45,499 bases of DNA from IMG/VR virus record IMGVR_UViG_3300049489_000389, positions 1 through 45,499 of that record; one strand, 5' to 3'. Positions within the stretch are counted from its first letter, which is position 1, and each line of letters starts with the position of its first letter. A program made the position numbers and the translations under genes. Origin of the DNA: a virus. Positions 14,256-22,023 of the stretch are shown piece after piece. The notes under the pieces were generated by a model. That model was given only the letters and a program-made list of their open reading frames with translations, was not told the origin of the DNA and made no database searches.

Positions 14256-16193
14256 ATGACACAGATCAGCGCAGCACAATGGCGCGATGCCGCCGCCGCC
14301 GCTTTCGCCCGCACCCTTGCGGACCTCTTCAAGATCAAGCCCGCCAAGATCAGTCTTAGCACCCACGTCAACAGCGGGACCGCTTCGGTAGGCTGGACGC
14401 TATACCGGGGGCCTGCCGGTCAGGTTACTGGCATGGATGTGCAGCTATTCCTTCCGGCCCTCTTGCCCGGCGCGCGGTTGACCGCCCGGGACGCTGACGC
14501 GCTGGCGGGCTATTGGGTTCACGAAGCCTGCCACGTCCTTTTCACCGATTGGCATGAATGGACCCGGGCTTGCGCCCGGGGGCAGGCTTTCCGGTCCCTT
14601 GTGAACGGCATTGAGGACGTGCGGATTGAGCGGACCTTGATGGACGGGGGCAAGGTCCCCGGCGCGCGGGCGGTTCTCGAAACCACTGTTGAGCGCGCTG
14701 TCTGGACCGGCCCCGCGACCCCTGAAACCGTCAACCGCAAAGACGCCCTGCCCGCCGTGCTGGCCTATCTTGGCCGGGCGCGCTGCAACGGTTTCAACCT
14801 GTCCCTGTCGCGGGACATGTGGGACGCCCTGACCCCCGGAAACCGGGCGATTGTGGCCCGCGTTCTGGCCGCTATCCCCGGCCTCACGTCAACCGCTGAC
14901 GTGGTGGCCCTTGTCGCCCAAGTCTTCGCCAATCCGACCCAAGCCGGGCAGGACCCGAAGCCCGAAGCCCAGCCCAAAGCCCAGCCCGAAGACGGCGAAG
15001 GCGAAGGCCAGCCCGAAGACGGCGAAGGCGAAGGCCAGCCCGAAGACGGCGAAGGCGAAGGCCAGCCCGAAGACGGCGAAGGCGAAGGCGAAGGCGAAGG
15101 CGAAGGCGAAGGCGAAGGCCAGCCCGAAGACGGCGAAGGCGAAAGCGAAGGCGAAGGCGAAGGCGAAGGCGAAGGCGAAGACCTGTCCCCGGTCCCGGCC
15201 CAAGGCCAAGAGCAATCCGCGCCTCACGCCGGGCACGGGGACGCCCAGCGCCAGACCCGCGCCCTTGATGACTTCGGCACCCTGTCGGAAGCCGACGCCC
15301 TGTCGGAAGCGGAAATGTCCAAGGCGGCGCGCGACGTGGCCGCGAAGATCAATGGCGAAGACCTGTCCCCCACGGCGCAAGGGCTTCTCCTCCGGCCAAT
15401 GGCCCAGCGCGCCCTTCCCAAGGCCAGCGCCTTGATGGATGGGCGCGGGGTTGAAGCCCTGACCGAAGCCCAGAGCAACGGCGCGCTTCGGTCGGCTGTC
15501 CGTCGCCTTGTCCTGTCCCCCGAAGCCTTCGGCTGGCAACGCAACCTTGAACGCGGGCGGCTGGACCCCCGCGCTTTGCACCGGGCCAAGATCGGGGCGC
15601 GGGACGTTTACCGCCGCCCCGACCTGCAAGAGGGACACAAGGCGGCGGTGTCCCTTGTGCTGGACATGTCCGGGTCCATGGGTCGCAACGCGGTTCCGCA
15701 AGCGATCATGGCCTATCAGGTTGCGGCGGCGGTTGAAGCGGCGGGCGCGCTTGTGTCGGTCAGTGCCTTCACCGGGGGCGAAACCCTCGCCCGCGTGAAG
15801 GGCTTCGGGGAACGGGTCGCAACCGTGCAAGAGCGGTTTCTTGCCGCTGGCCACTCGCCCGGGTCTTACACGCCCTTGGCCCCGTCCATCGTGGCCACGG
15901 CGGGAAACCTTGTCCAAGCCCCGGCAACCGCCCGGGTCCTCTTCGCCCTGACCGACGGGCAAGATGATACGGGTGCGCACCGGGTCAAAGAGGCAATCAA
16001 GATCGCCCAAGCCCAAGGCGTCCTAGTGGTGGGCGTGGTCATCAATGACCGCGACGGGCGCGGCCCTGACGCCTTCGGATTTGGCCCGGCGGATGCCGCC
16101 GTTGCCTGTCGCGCGGTTGATCTTGGCCCGGCTGTCCTGACCGCGCTGGCCGGGCTTCTGGACCGCAACCGGGGCAAGCGCAAAGCCGCCTGA
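14256..16193 (+). CDS. cobT-like: CobT-like protein: HExxH domain, acidic repeat and VWA domain
   Basis: The 645-residue protein has three parts. The N-terminal domain carries HEACH (89-93), a zinc-metalloprotease HExxH motif, followed by NGIEDVRIE, whose Glu could be the third ligand as in gluzincins. A low-complexity acidic region (about 243-308) is made of GQPEDGEGE repeats. The C-terminal VWA domain has a complete MIDAS: DMSGS (470-474), a Thr in YTPLAPSI and FALTDGQDD. This architecture pairs with MoxR-type ATPases, and the AAA+ partner is directly upstream. Start ATG 14256 follows CGAAACCCAAAGGACCTAGACCC. Whether the HExxH site is catalytic is unknown. A cobalamin role is unlikely without CobN. 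Confidence 0.85.
   Translation: MTQISAAQWRDAAAAAFARTLADLFKIKPAKISLSTHVNSGTASVGWTLYRGPAGQVTGMDVQLFLPALLPGARLTARDADALAGYWVHEACHVLFTDWHEWTRACARGQAFRSLVNGIEDVRIERTLMDGGKVPGARAVLETTVERAVWTGPATPETVNRKDALPAVLAYLGRARCNGFNLSLSRDMWDALTPGNRAIVARVLAAIPGLTSTADVVALVAQVFANPTQAGQDPKPEAQPKAQPEDGEGEGQPEDGEGEGQPEDGEGEGQPEDGEGEGEGEGEGEGEGQPEDGEGESEGEGEGEGEGEDLSPVPAQGQEQSAPHAGHGDAQRQTRALDDFGTLSEADALSEAEMSKAARDVAAKINGEDLSPTAQGLLLRPMAQRALPKASALMDGRGVEALTEAQSNGALRSAVRRLVLSPEAFGWQRNLERGRLDPRALHRAKIGARDVYRRPDLQEGHKAAVSLVLDMSGSMGRNAVPQAIMAYQVAAAVEAAGALVSVSAFTGGETLARVKGFGERVATVQERFLAAGHSPGSYTPLAPSIVATAGNLVQAPATARVLFALTDGQDDTGAHRVKEAIKIAQAQGVLVVGVVINDRDGRGPDAFGFGPADAAVACRAVDLGPAVLTALAGLLDRNRGKRKAA
14982..15180 (+). repeat. 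27-bp and GGCGAA tandem repeats inside the VWA gene
   Basis: Copies of a 27-bp unit start at 14982, 15009, 15036, 15063 and 15120; after 15063 and 15120 runs of the hexamer GGCGAA (Gly-Glu) extend the array. The frame is kept, giving GQPEDGEGE-type acidic repeats. Such arrays change length easily by slippage, so the copy number may vary between isolates. Confidence 0.9.
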
Positions 16194-16218
16194 CCCGGAC
16201 CACCCCGAAACAGCCCCA

Positions 16219-16252
16219 GAGAAGCCCGCCCAGCGCGGGCTTCTCGCATTTG
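16219..16252 (+). terminator. Terminator after the AAA+/VWA operon
   Basis: A perfect 11-bp stem (GAGAAGCCCGC, arms 16219-16229 and 16235-16245, loop CCAGC) follows the stop at 16193 and is followed by GCATTTGGG. The T-run is short, but stem strength and position fit a transcription terminator. Confidence 0.7.
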
Positions 16253-16371
16253 GGCGGTCACCCTACCCCGAACCCCGGAAAGGCCCTTTCTGGCCCTTCC
16301 TACGGGCTGCACGGGCCAATCTCGCCCGGGGGGCTTGACCGCACCCCCACGCTGGGGGCATTTTCCGCCCC

Positions 16372-16866
16372 ATGGGCAAGGCAAGACCTCATTGGCGGGA
16401 ACCGCAGGAAAGCCAGCGCCGGGGGGCGGCTTCGCTGGCCAATCTTCGCCCGGTCAGCGCGGACCCTGAGAAGCTTCGCAAGCTTCCGTCCCTGTTCGGG
16501 TCGCCAACCGCCAAGCACAAGCTTTGCGGCGCGCCTTGCAAGGGGACCCAAGCCCCAGAGAAGCGCGGCAAGCCTTGCCGCCGTGTCGCGTCCTACGGGA
16601 CTGATCGTTGCGTCAAGCACGGCGCGCGGGCGCTGGCCGGGCTTCCCCCTTCGCCGCGAGAATTGGCCGTGAAAGCGGCTTTTGAAGTGCTGGAAAGCAA
16701 TCCGCCGCCGCCTGAATTGACACGGCAAGAGGCTTGGCGGCGCAACGAACAAGAGCGTAAAACGTTCGGGGACCGCCAGATAAGGCGCGCGGCCCTTGTG
16801 AAGGCTTGGATGGAGGGGGTGGAAAAAGGTCAATGGAAACAATGGCAAGCAACAATCAACCGCTAG
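16372..16866 (+). CDS. Small Cys-rich (HGGxSTG-like) protein, possibly terminase-associated
   Basis: The 164-residue protein has a putative zinc site CGAPCKGTQ ... GKPCRRVASYGTDRCVKHGA. This is the C-x-A-x-T/C ... G-x-P-C-R ... R-C-x-x-HG pattern found in small phage proteins often located near terminase genes. The C-terminal half is helical and charged (LTRQEAWRRNEQERKTFGDRQIRRAALVKAWM). The ATG at 16372 has no clear ribosome site; TTGACC at 16335-16340 could be part of a promoter. Codons are less GC-biased at the third position than in neighbouring genes. A role with terminase is only a guess from family context. Confidence 0.6.
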   Translation: MGKARPHWREPQESQRRGAASLANLRPVSADPEKLRKLPSLFGSPTAKHKLCGAPCKGTQAPEKRGKPCRRVASYGTDRCVKHGARALAGLPPSPRELAVKAAFEVLESNPPPPELTRQEAWRRNEQERKTFGDRQIRRAALVKAWMEGVEKGQWKQWQATINR

Positions 16867-17078
16867 ACGAAACACTAGACGCCCGAATTGAGGCGGCGCT
16901 TTGTGAATTAGCGTTCGATAACCAAATTCCAGCCCAATCCCGCGTCGCTGCATTGCGCGAATTGCGCCAAATCGAGGCCGAACGGAAGGACCGGGACCGT
17001 GCCAGCGCGCTAACTAGCACCACCGACCCCGGCAATTTGAAATTGGAAGACATTAACCGCGAATTGGGATTGGACTAA
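16833..17078 (+). CDS. Small helical protein, candidate small terminase subunit
   Basis: The 81-residue protein (METMASNNQPLDETLDARIEAALCELAFDNQIPAQSRVAALRELRQIEAERKDR...) overlaps the end of the upstream gene by 34 nt. The helices with IPAQSRVAALRELRQIEA and the tail LEDINRELGLD recall small terminase subunits, but the match is weak and the true large terminase gene is 5 kb away. The start could be 16833 or 16842. Its codons (GAATTA, CTAGAC, AATTTG) are unusually AT-rich for this genome. Confidence 0.5.
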   Translation: METMASNNQPLDETLDARIEAALCELAFDNQIPAQSRVAALRELRQIEAERKDRDRASALTSTTDPGNLKLEDINRELGLD

Positions 17079-17455
17079 TTACCAATTGCGGTCCCCGGTC
17101 CCGCTAATTGCGAAGACCCAGCCCCCCGGCATGGTTCCAGAGGGCGCGCTAATTGGCGCGACGGTCCCCGCTAATTGACGGTCCCCGGTCCCCGTCTTTG
17201 CGGTCCCCGGGCAGGTCGGCCCCCGCCATCCGGCCCCCGGCCACCCACCGCTCGGCCCGCGAAAATGTGGATATGGCTCACACATATCCGGGACTTTTCC
17301 CCAATGTCGTAACAATTTGAACCACTTAGCCAAAAATTTTCCCAAAATTTCCAGAGGGGGGTTAACAGAACGGGAACCCCGGGCTAAGATGGGGTCGCAA
17401 GGCGCTTGAAGCTTCCCCTCGGCGCGGGGCCGGAACCGCAAGGACCCCCTCCCCC
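17079..17455. repeat. Intergenic repeat region with GCTAATTG/GGTCCC elements, hairpin and AT-rich tract
   Basis: This 377-nt region has no convincing gene. GCTAATTG is repeated at 17103, 17148 and 17170. GGTCCC occurs six times (17090, 17097, 17163, 17180, 17187, 17202). A 7-bp hairpin (GGATATG / CATATCC, arms 17269-17275 and 17283-17289) follows, then an AT-rich tract (17304-17352) with CAAAAATTTT and CAAAATTT. Iterons, a hairpin and an AT-rich tract together fit an origin; a complex promoter or packaging site is also possible. Confidence 0.6.
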
Positions 17456-19825
17456 GTGCCGAAAGACATCACCGCCCCCCGTCGCGGCTTCTCCTTCAAG
17501 GATTTCAGCCTCTCCAAACCCAACCAGCCCCTCCCCGGAGACCGGCTGGACATGGAACTCGACCGTCTCGCCGTCAGTTTCAGCAACTTCGAAGCCTTTC
17601 TGCGGACCTCTTTCGAAGCCGACGGCACTCTGAAGGGGTCCACCGTCGAAGCCCGCAACCTGAAGCCGGGCGTTCTGGACCCCCTGACGGCCCAAGTGGA
17701 CCGGGCGGTCCAATCCGCGCTCCAAATCATCGACGCCCGGGAAAAAAGCACCCAGAACCTCGCAATCGAGGCCCGAAACGCCACTTCCGAGGCGAAAACC
17801 GCTGCCCAAGAGGCCCAACAGGCCGGGCAAGAGGCCAAAACCCTCAACCAGCAGTCCCAAGCCGCCGCACAGGCCGCAAACCAAGCCCGCGCCCGGGCCG
17901 AAGCCGCACTCGCACCCCTTTCCGTCACCCGGGCAGACACCCTGACCGCCGCGTCCAGCGCCCGGATCGCGGAAGACATGGCCTACCGCTGGGCGGAGAA
18001 GACCGACGGCCCGGTTTTCGTCCCCAACGGCGGGAACCCGGTCGATGACGGCTTTTTCTCCGCGAAATACCACGCGATCCGCGCGGGCGCTGCCTCCAAC
18101 CTCGTCGGGAGCCAGTGGCAGGAGGTCCGGGACTGGCACCACGAAATCGAGACGGTCTTCTACCCCGAGACCAAAGCCCTCCACCGGGAGTTCTTCTCGA
18201 CCTACTACGGTCCCTTCCCGACCCCGCCGACCGAAGACCCCTTCGGACAGCCCCCCACCCCCGGGGACCTCTACTTCAACACGGGCATCAACGCGATGTT
18301 CGTCTGGAACGGGTCCCTCCAACGCTGGGACACCTTCGACGGGGGCGGGACCGTCTCCACTTTCCTCGACCTGACGGACACCCCGAACGCCTACGCCGGC
18401 CAAGCCGGGAGCATGGTGGTGGTCAACCCCGCCGCCGACGGTCTCCTGTTCGAAGTCCCGTTCCGTCAGGCCCAAGCCGACGCGCGCTTCCTGAACCTCG
18501 CGGGCGGGACCCTCACGGGCTTCCTGCTTCTTCACGCCGCCCCCACCCAGCCCCTTCACGCGGCCACCAAGGGCTACGCCGACAGCCTCGACGCGGCCAC
18601 CCGTGCAGCCTTCGCCGCCGCGGACACCCAAATCCGCACCGATTTCGCCAGCGCCGACACCCAAATCCGCACCGATTTCCAAGCTGCGGACGCGGCCCTT
18701 CAGACCCAGATCAACACCCGTCTGCCCCTGAGCGGCGGCACCCTCACGGGCGCTCTCACCCTGCCCGGGGACCCCACCCAGAACCTTCAGGCTGCGCCCA
18801 AGCAGTATGTGGACACCAAGGTCGCGGCCCTCACGGGCGGGCAAGTGATCCCGTCCTCCGCCACGCCCATCGTCCTGACCGGGACCAGCTTGAACACGCT
18901 GGTCATCACCGGGACCGAAGCCCAGATCGTCACCCTGCCCAACGCAGCCAGCGCCGGGCTGGGCCGCACCTTCACCATCACCAACCTCTCCACCCTCGTC
19001 GCCACCGTGCAGGCCAACAACGGCAGCGCCATCGGCCAGCCCCTTGAGCCGGGCATGACGGCGACCTACACCTGCATCCAGTCCTCGGGCGGGGGTGCAG
19101 CCTCGTGGACCCAAAGCTTCACCGGGGCCAGCGCCCGCAGCGGGACGGGCGCAGTCCTCCACGCCGCCAACCCCGTCGTCTCCGGCGCTCTCACCCTGCC
19201 CGGGGACCCGACCCAAGCCCTCCACGCGGCCCCCAAGCAGTATGTGGACGCCAAGGTCGCGGCCATCCCCGCGCCCGTGCCCTTCGCCACCGAGGCCGAA
19301 GCCCTTGCCGGGACCCGCACCGACCGCGTGATGTCCCCGGCCCTCGTCGCCGCCCGCAGCGGGACCGAGACCATCAACACGGCGGGCCTCTCGCAAGTGG
19401 TCTTCAGCTTCCCCGAAGAGGTGAACAAGATCGCCTTCACCTTCGGCAACGTGACCTTCGACACGCCCGACGCAGGAGTGCTTCTCAGCTTCCTCTCCGC
19501 CCCGAACCAACAGCACTCGTCCCTGCGGCAAGTGCTGGGCGCGGCCTATGCCGCTCCCGTAGCCCTCACCCCCACCGTGGGCGGGGGCCTTGCCATCGAC
19601 CCCAGCGGCATCACTGGCGGGATGCTGGGCACCTACTTCCTTGAGCGCGTCCCGGGTTCGACCGTCCAGTGGATTTTGACCGGCTGGCACCGCCGGGGGA
19701 ACTCCATCATCCAACACGCGGGCGCGCGGCTGATCGTGAACGAGACGACCATGCGGCAAATCCGCTTCGTGTCCTCGCCCGGGGCCTTCGCATCCAACAA
19801 CATCGTTTCCCGGTGGAGCATCTGA
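17456..19825 (+). CDS. Tail fibre protein with repeated shaft units
   Basis: The 789-residue protein starts at GTG 17456 (AAGGA upstream). The N-terminus is followed by a long Ala/Gln-rich coiled coil (about 75-165: TSEAKTAAQEAQQAGQEAKT...). The middle holds GDLYFNTGINAMFVWNGSLQRW, a motif typical of fibre head domains. Then come repeats of the form LSGGTLTGALTLPGDPTQ ... AAPKQYVDTKVAAL, a unit common in phage fibres, present at about residues 345-385, 425-460 and 575-605. A beta-rich C-terminus follows. It would bind the host receptor. The gene lies upstream of the terminase rather than at the end of the virion block, a less common position. Confidence 0.85.
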   Translation: MPKDITAPRRGFSFKDFSLSKPNQPLPGDRLDMELDRLAVSFSNFEAFLRTSFEADGTLKGSTVEARNLKPGVLDPLTAQVDRAVQSALQIIDAREKSTQNLAIEARNATSEAKTAAQEAQQAGQEAKTLNQQSQAAAQAANQARARAEAALAPLSVTRADTLTAASSARIAEDMAYRWAEKTDGPVFVPNGGNPVDDGFFSAKYHAIRAGAASNLVGSQWQEVRDWHHEIETVFYPETKALHREFFSTYYGPFPTPPTEDPFGQPPTPGDLYFNTGINAMFVWNGSLQRWDTFDGGGTVSTFLDLTDTPNAYAGQAGSMVVVNPAADGLLFEVPFRQAQADARFLNLAGGTLTGFLLLHAAPTQPLHAATKGYADSLDAATRAAFAAADTQIRTDFASADTQIRTDFQAADAALQTQINTRLPLSGGTLTGALTLPGDPTQNLQAAPKQYVDTKVAALTGGQVIPSSATPIVLTGTSLNTLVITGTEAQIVTLPNAASAGLGRTFTITNLSTLVATVQANNGSAIGQPLEPGMTATYTCIQSSGGGAASWTQSFTGASARSGTGAVLHAANPVVSGALTLPGDPTQALHAAPKQYVDAKVAAIPAPVPFATEAEALAGTRTDRVMSPALVAARSGTETINTAGLSQVVFSFPEEVNKIAFTFGNVTFDTPDAGVLLSFLSAPNQQHSSLRQVLGAAYAAPVALTPTVGGGLAIDPSGITGGMLGTYFLERVPGSTVQWILTGWHRRGNSIIQHAGARLIVNETTMRQIRFVSSPGAFASNNIVSRWSI

Positions 19826-19826
19826 C

Positions 19827-21005
19827 ATGGCAGACAGCCGCTTCCCCAGCCCCGGGACCGACACCCGCTTCGACCCCCCGGGGACCGACACCCGGTTCTC
19901 GACGCCCGGCACCGACGCCCGGTTCCCCGCGCCCGGGCAGGACACCCGCTTCGACGGCGCGGCACCGCCGCCCGCCGACCCGCCCGTCAACACCAAGACC
20001 CCGACCCTCGCCCTGTCCCCGGACAACCAGACCCTTCTCTATGGCTCGGGCATCTGGATCGGGACGCCACCCCTGACCATCACCGCGCGCCTCTTCGTGG
20101 ACGACATCGACACGGCCCCCGCCGCCCCGTCCATGCCCGTCCTGCCCGCGTGGCAAGGCAAGGAGTGCGGCATCCGGGAAGCCGCGACCAACGCTGCCGG
20201 GGGACCCGTCTACGCCCTCTCCCCGGAGGTTCTTGTCCCTGTCCCGCCCTCCCTCGACGCGCAGGTGCAGGCCATTCTCGCGGGCCGTGAGGGCACCGTC
20301 TTCGACCTCGGGGACAACGCGACCCGCTTCACCGACAGCGCCGCGACGGTCCCCGTGACCGCCAACGGGCAGGCGGTGCAGGCCGTCAAATCCAAGTGGG
20401 GAACCCTCGCTTACACCTTCAGCACGGCGAACGTTGCAAACGCGCCGCTGGCAGAAGCCGACGCCGTTCTTTTCGACGGGGTGGATGATGTTCTTCTCGG
20501 CGGCGTCCCCAGCCGGGGCTTCCTGAACAACACCCCGGCGGTCAGCGTCGGGATCAGCTTCAAGCCCGCTACTGTCGGCACCGGCAACGGCACCCTTCTC
20601 TTCCTGTCGCGCAGCACGGGCACGGGCATCAACTGGCTCGACTTCTTGAGGTCCACCTCCACGCTGCGCTTCCTGTCCAAGCGGTCTGGGGGCGACGCGA
20701 ACGCGATTTTTACCTCGGCGGTGGGAACGCTGGCCGTGGGTCAGCAGGCTGATGCCCTTCTGGAAAGCGACTTCGCCGGGACCGGGCGGATGGAGACGTG
20801 GCTGGACGGGAACCAGCTTGCGGGTGTTGACCTTGGCGGCACCCTCGGGAACTCCGAGGCCCTGAACAGCGCAGGCACCGCGCTGGGGGCCGTCAGCGCG
20901 GCCTCGTCCCGGTTCTTTGGCAGCATCAGGAAGGTCTTCCTCGCCCGGTTCAAGCTGACCCCGGAGGAGAAGGCAACGGTTCAGGCATGGTTGGAGGAAG
21001 CGTGA
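19827..21005 (+). CDS. Tail-associated protein with LamG-like C-terminal domain
   Basis: The 392-residue protein starts one base after the fibre stop codon. The N-terminus has four short repeats (SRFPSPGTDTRFDPPGTDTRF..., about residues 4-42). A middle linker with Pro and Ala follows. The C-terminal half looks like a concanavalin/LamG-like beta sandwich: FDGVDDVLLGG, VSVGISFKPATV, LLFLSRS, METWLDGNQLAG and FGSIRKVFLARFKLTPEEKATVQAWL. Such domains bind glycans, so it may be a receptor-binding accessory of the fibre. It is translationally coupled to the next gene. Confidence 0.72.
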   Translation: MADSRFPSPGTDTRFDPPGTDTRFSTPGTDARFPAPGQDTRFDGAAPPPADPPVNTKTPTLALSPDNQTLLYGSGIWIGTPPLTITARLFVDDIDTAPAAPSMPVLPAWQGKECGIREAATNAAGGPVYALSPEVLVPVPPSLDAQVQAILAGREGTVFDLGDNATRFTDSAATVPVTANGQAVQAVKSKWGTLAYTFSTANVANAPLAEADAVLFDGVDDVLLGGVPSRGFLNNTPAVSVGISFKPATVGTGNGTLLFLSRSTGTGINWLDFLRSTSTLRFLSKRSGGDANAIFTSAVGTLAVGQQADALLESDFAGTGRMETWLDGNQLAGVDLGGTLGNSEALNSAGTALGAVSAASSRFFGSIRKVFLARFKLTPEEKATVQAWLEEA

Positions 21006-21310
21006 TGGGGTTCTCGGCGATCATTCGGGCGGTATCTGCCGCCGATGCGAACGCGGCTCTTGAGGCGGCAGGCTATGGGGAGAACAACTTCTCCGTCCCC
21101 CTGATGCAGGGCGCATGGAAGGACGGCGACCCCTATGACGCCTACGGCATGAACGTGGGAGGGAACGTCCCTGACTTTCGGGACGCTGTGGCCGCAATCC
21201 CGGACGTGGACATCCGCGACACCGAACTCGGGACCGTCACCTTCGACGAACACGCCGCCGCTCTCGGTCTCGTGCGGAAGCCCCCCGAACCCGTGGAGAC
21301 CGAAGAGTGA
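21005..21310 (+). CDS. Small protein coupled to tail genes, unknown
   Basis: The 101-residue protein starts at ATG 21005 (TGATG overlap, GGAGGA upstream); an ATG at 20987 exists but lies within the previous gene without a good site. It begins MGFSAIIRAVSAADANAALEAAGYGENNFSVPL and contains AYGMNVGGNVPDFRDAVAAIPDVDIRD. The length and position resemble small fibre-associated or chaperone-like proteins of other phages, but I recognise no family. Confidence 0.6.
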   Translation: MGFSAIIRAVSAADANAALEAAGYGENNFSVPLMQGAWKDGDPYDAYGMNVGGNVPDFRDAVAAIPDVDIRDTELGTVTFDEHAAALGLVRKPPEPVETEE

Positions 21311-21543
21311 TCCGACCCGCCCTTGGCCTTCTCGCACTCGCTGCCTGCTCTCCGCCGCCGGAGCAGCCCTCCCTGCTCACCTACGGCGCGGGAACCCCGG
21401 CCTGCATCATCTTCTGCACCTCGTCCGCGATCTTCGCCGACCTCGCCGAAAGCGCCGCGATCACCAGCAACCTCGGGGACACCACGGCCACGGGCGCGCA
21501 GAGCGACGGAGGGGACGCCGGGGCCGCAGGTTTCAGCCAATGA
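21307..21543 (+). CDS. Small lipoprotein with Pro-rich start, candidate spanin or surface protein
   Basis: The 78-residue protein starts at GTG 21307 (4-nt overlap). MIRPALGLLALAAC is a lipoprotein signal with lipobox LAAC (C14). The mature part begins CSPPPEQPS and then becomes Gly/Ala/Ser-rich (TGAQSDGGDAGAAGF). A short Pro-rich outer-membrane lipoprotein fits an Rz1-like o-spanin, but no i-spanin gene overlaps it and its position in the tail block is unusual. It may instead be a superinfection-exclusion lipoprotein. Confidence 0.6.
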   Translation: MIRPALGLLALAACSPPPEQPSLLTYGAGTPACIIFCTSSAIFADLAESAAITSNLGDTTATGAQSDGGDAGAAGFSQ

Positions 21544-21610
21544 CTGCGGTCCCCGACCATGCTACCGTCTCCCGTGTTGAACCCCGCACCGAACAGAGGA
21601 AACAACCGTC

Positions 21611-22021
21611 ATGTCTCGCTTCCACCAGTGGAAAGGCCGTCTTCAGAACCAGTCGGAAGGGTATCCTTTCCTGAACGGTCCCCCGTTCAAGACGCCTGTG
21701 ACCGGGAACCCCAACACCGGGGTCTTCCCCGTCGAGGCCACTCCGGTCTTCAAGTCGGGACCGACGGTCACCGGGGCCGCGCCCTTGGGGTCCGTCCTGA
21801 CCGCAGCCGCGACCGGGGACCCGACCACCGCGGCCAAGACCTACCGCTGGTTCCGGCAGGCCGGGGCCGCTGCGCCCGTTGCGATCAGCGGGGCCACCGG
21901 GGCCACCTACACCACCGCCGCGCCCGTCGTGGCGGGCGACAAGGTGACCTGCGAAGTGACCCTGACCGCCAACGGCCTGAGCAGCAAGGCCGTCTCCAAC
22001 GCGATCACCGTGACGGCCTGA
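21611..22021 (+). CDS. Ig-like domain virion protein
   Basis: The 136-residue protein starts at ATG 21611 after AGAGGAAACAACCGTC. From about residue 50 it has a phage Ig-like pattern: PTVTGAAPLGSVLTAAATG, KTYRWFRQ, ISGATGATYTTAAPVVAGDKVTCEVTLTANG. Ig-like domains decorate capsids and tails and may bind host surface sugars. The N-terminus (MSRFHQWKGRLQNQSEGYPFLNG) may anchor it to the virion. Confidence 0.7.
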   Translation: MSRFHQWKGRLQNQSEGYPFLNGPPFKTPVTGNPNTGVFPVEATPVFKSGPTVTGAAPLGSVLTAAATGDPTTAAKTYRWFRQAGAAAPVAISGATGATYTTAAPVVAGDKVTCEVTLTANGLSSKAVSNAITVTA

Positions 22022-22023
22022 GC

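Noticed and set aside
12624-16193. Cobalamin biosynthesis (cobaltochelatase CobS-CobT)
   Set aside because: CobN and other cobalamin genes are missing and the proteins carry HExxH and altered Walker B features; the names describe similarity only.
17384-20026. 880-codon minus-strand open frame opposite the tail-fibre gene
   Set aside because: Low-complexity Gly/Val/Asp translation; the plus strand encodes an obvious tail fibre.
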